A stretch of 5,392 bases of DNA from an uncultured Pelolinea sp. (GTDB lineage: Bacteria; Chloroflexota; Anaerolineae; Anaerolineales; Anaerolineaceae): assembly GCA_937902055.1 (NCBI GenBank), contig CALGUJ010000271.1:1-5392 (forward strand), given 5' to 3'. The position numbers were made by a program, and so were the translations under genes. The notes beneath the pieces are model-generated. The model saw only the letters and a program-made list of their open reading frames with translations, was not told where the DNA came from and searched no databases. Position 1 is the first letter of the stretch, and each line of letters opens with the position of its first letter. Below, one piece after another: positions 5,364 to 5,392 of this stretch.

Positions 5364-5392
5364 GGCTTGGGGAGATTCGTCCCTGACAAGAG

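Noticed and set aside
5366..5390. Imperfect hairpin (CTTG-GGGA ... TCCC-TGA-CAAG) at the right edge
   Set aside because: Two 4-bp stems with a 3-nt bulge and no T-tract within the window; too weak to call a terminator.
1..5392. CRISPR array, insertion sequence or toxin-antitoxin module
   Set aside because: No regularly spaced repeats, transposase motifs, terminal inverted repeats or small paired genes were seen on either strand.

Overview
The window looks like chromosomal DNA from a bacterium of the Chloroflexota, most probably Anaerolineae. That placement is an inference. It rests on secreted lipoproteins with Pro/Thr linkers and LasA-like M23 domains, an Ino1 of the short actinobacterial/archaeal type, and moderately high GC without extreme codon bias. 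No rRNA or other firm taxonomic marker is present.

Layout from left to right: (1) positions 2-208 hold the last 68 codons of a plus-strand gene, probably a small beta-rich OB-like domain; (2) 209-281 is a short gap with no recognisable signal; (3) 282-366 is a tRNA-Leu(UAA) on the minus strand with a plausible sigma70-type promoter at 379-406; (4) from 417 to 5304 everything is one tightly packed minus-strand gene set. In transcription order, right to left, it is inositol-1-phosphate synthase (ino1), a HIT/HINT-family nucleotide hydrolase, an M23-domain lipoprotein without LysM, a second M23-domain lipoprotein with LysM, and a PHP-domain phosphoesterase; (5) 5305-5392 is the leader of that operon, with a good ribosome binding site, a possible extended -10 element and an 8-bp palindrome.

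The five genes are separated by 3 nt, 2 nt, a 20-nt overlap and 7 nt, so they are very likely co-transcribed and partly translationally coupled. The set mixes an inositol-phosphate biosynthetic enzyme, two small phosphate-chemistry enzymes (HIT and PHP) and a tandem pair of surface peptidoglycan-hydrolase-like lipoproteins. A cell-envelope theme is a reasonable inference: inositol phosphate for phosphatidylinositol-type lipids, plus cell-wall remodelling. The sequence alone does not prove a functional link.

The most interesting feature is the paralogous lipoprotein pair. Both keep every expected M23 zinc and catalytic residue and share an unusual DxDxDG acidic loop inside the catalytic domain. 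They differ in having or lacking LysM, and in a Glu-Ser-Gly-Trp motif in a lysozyme-like helical domain that only one of them keeps. GC content falls from the ino1 end (about 57-75% in sampled 60-nt lines) to the left edge (about 44% over the first 180 nt).
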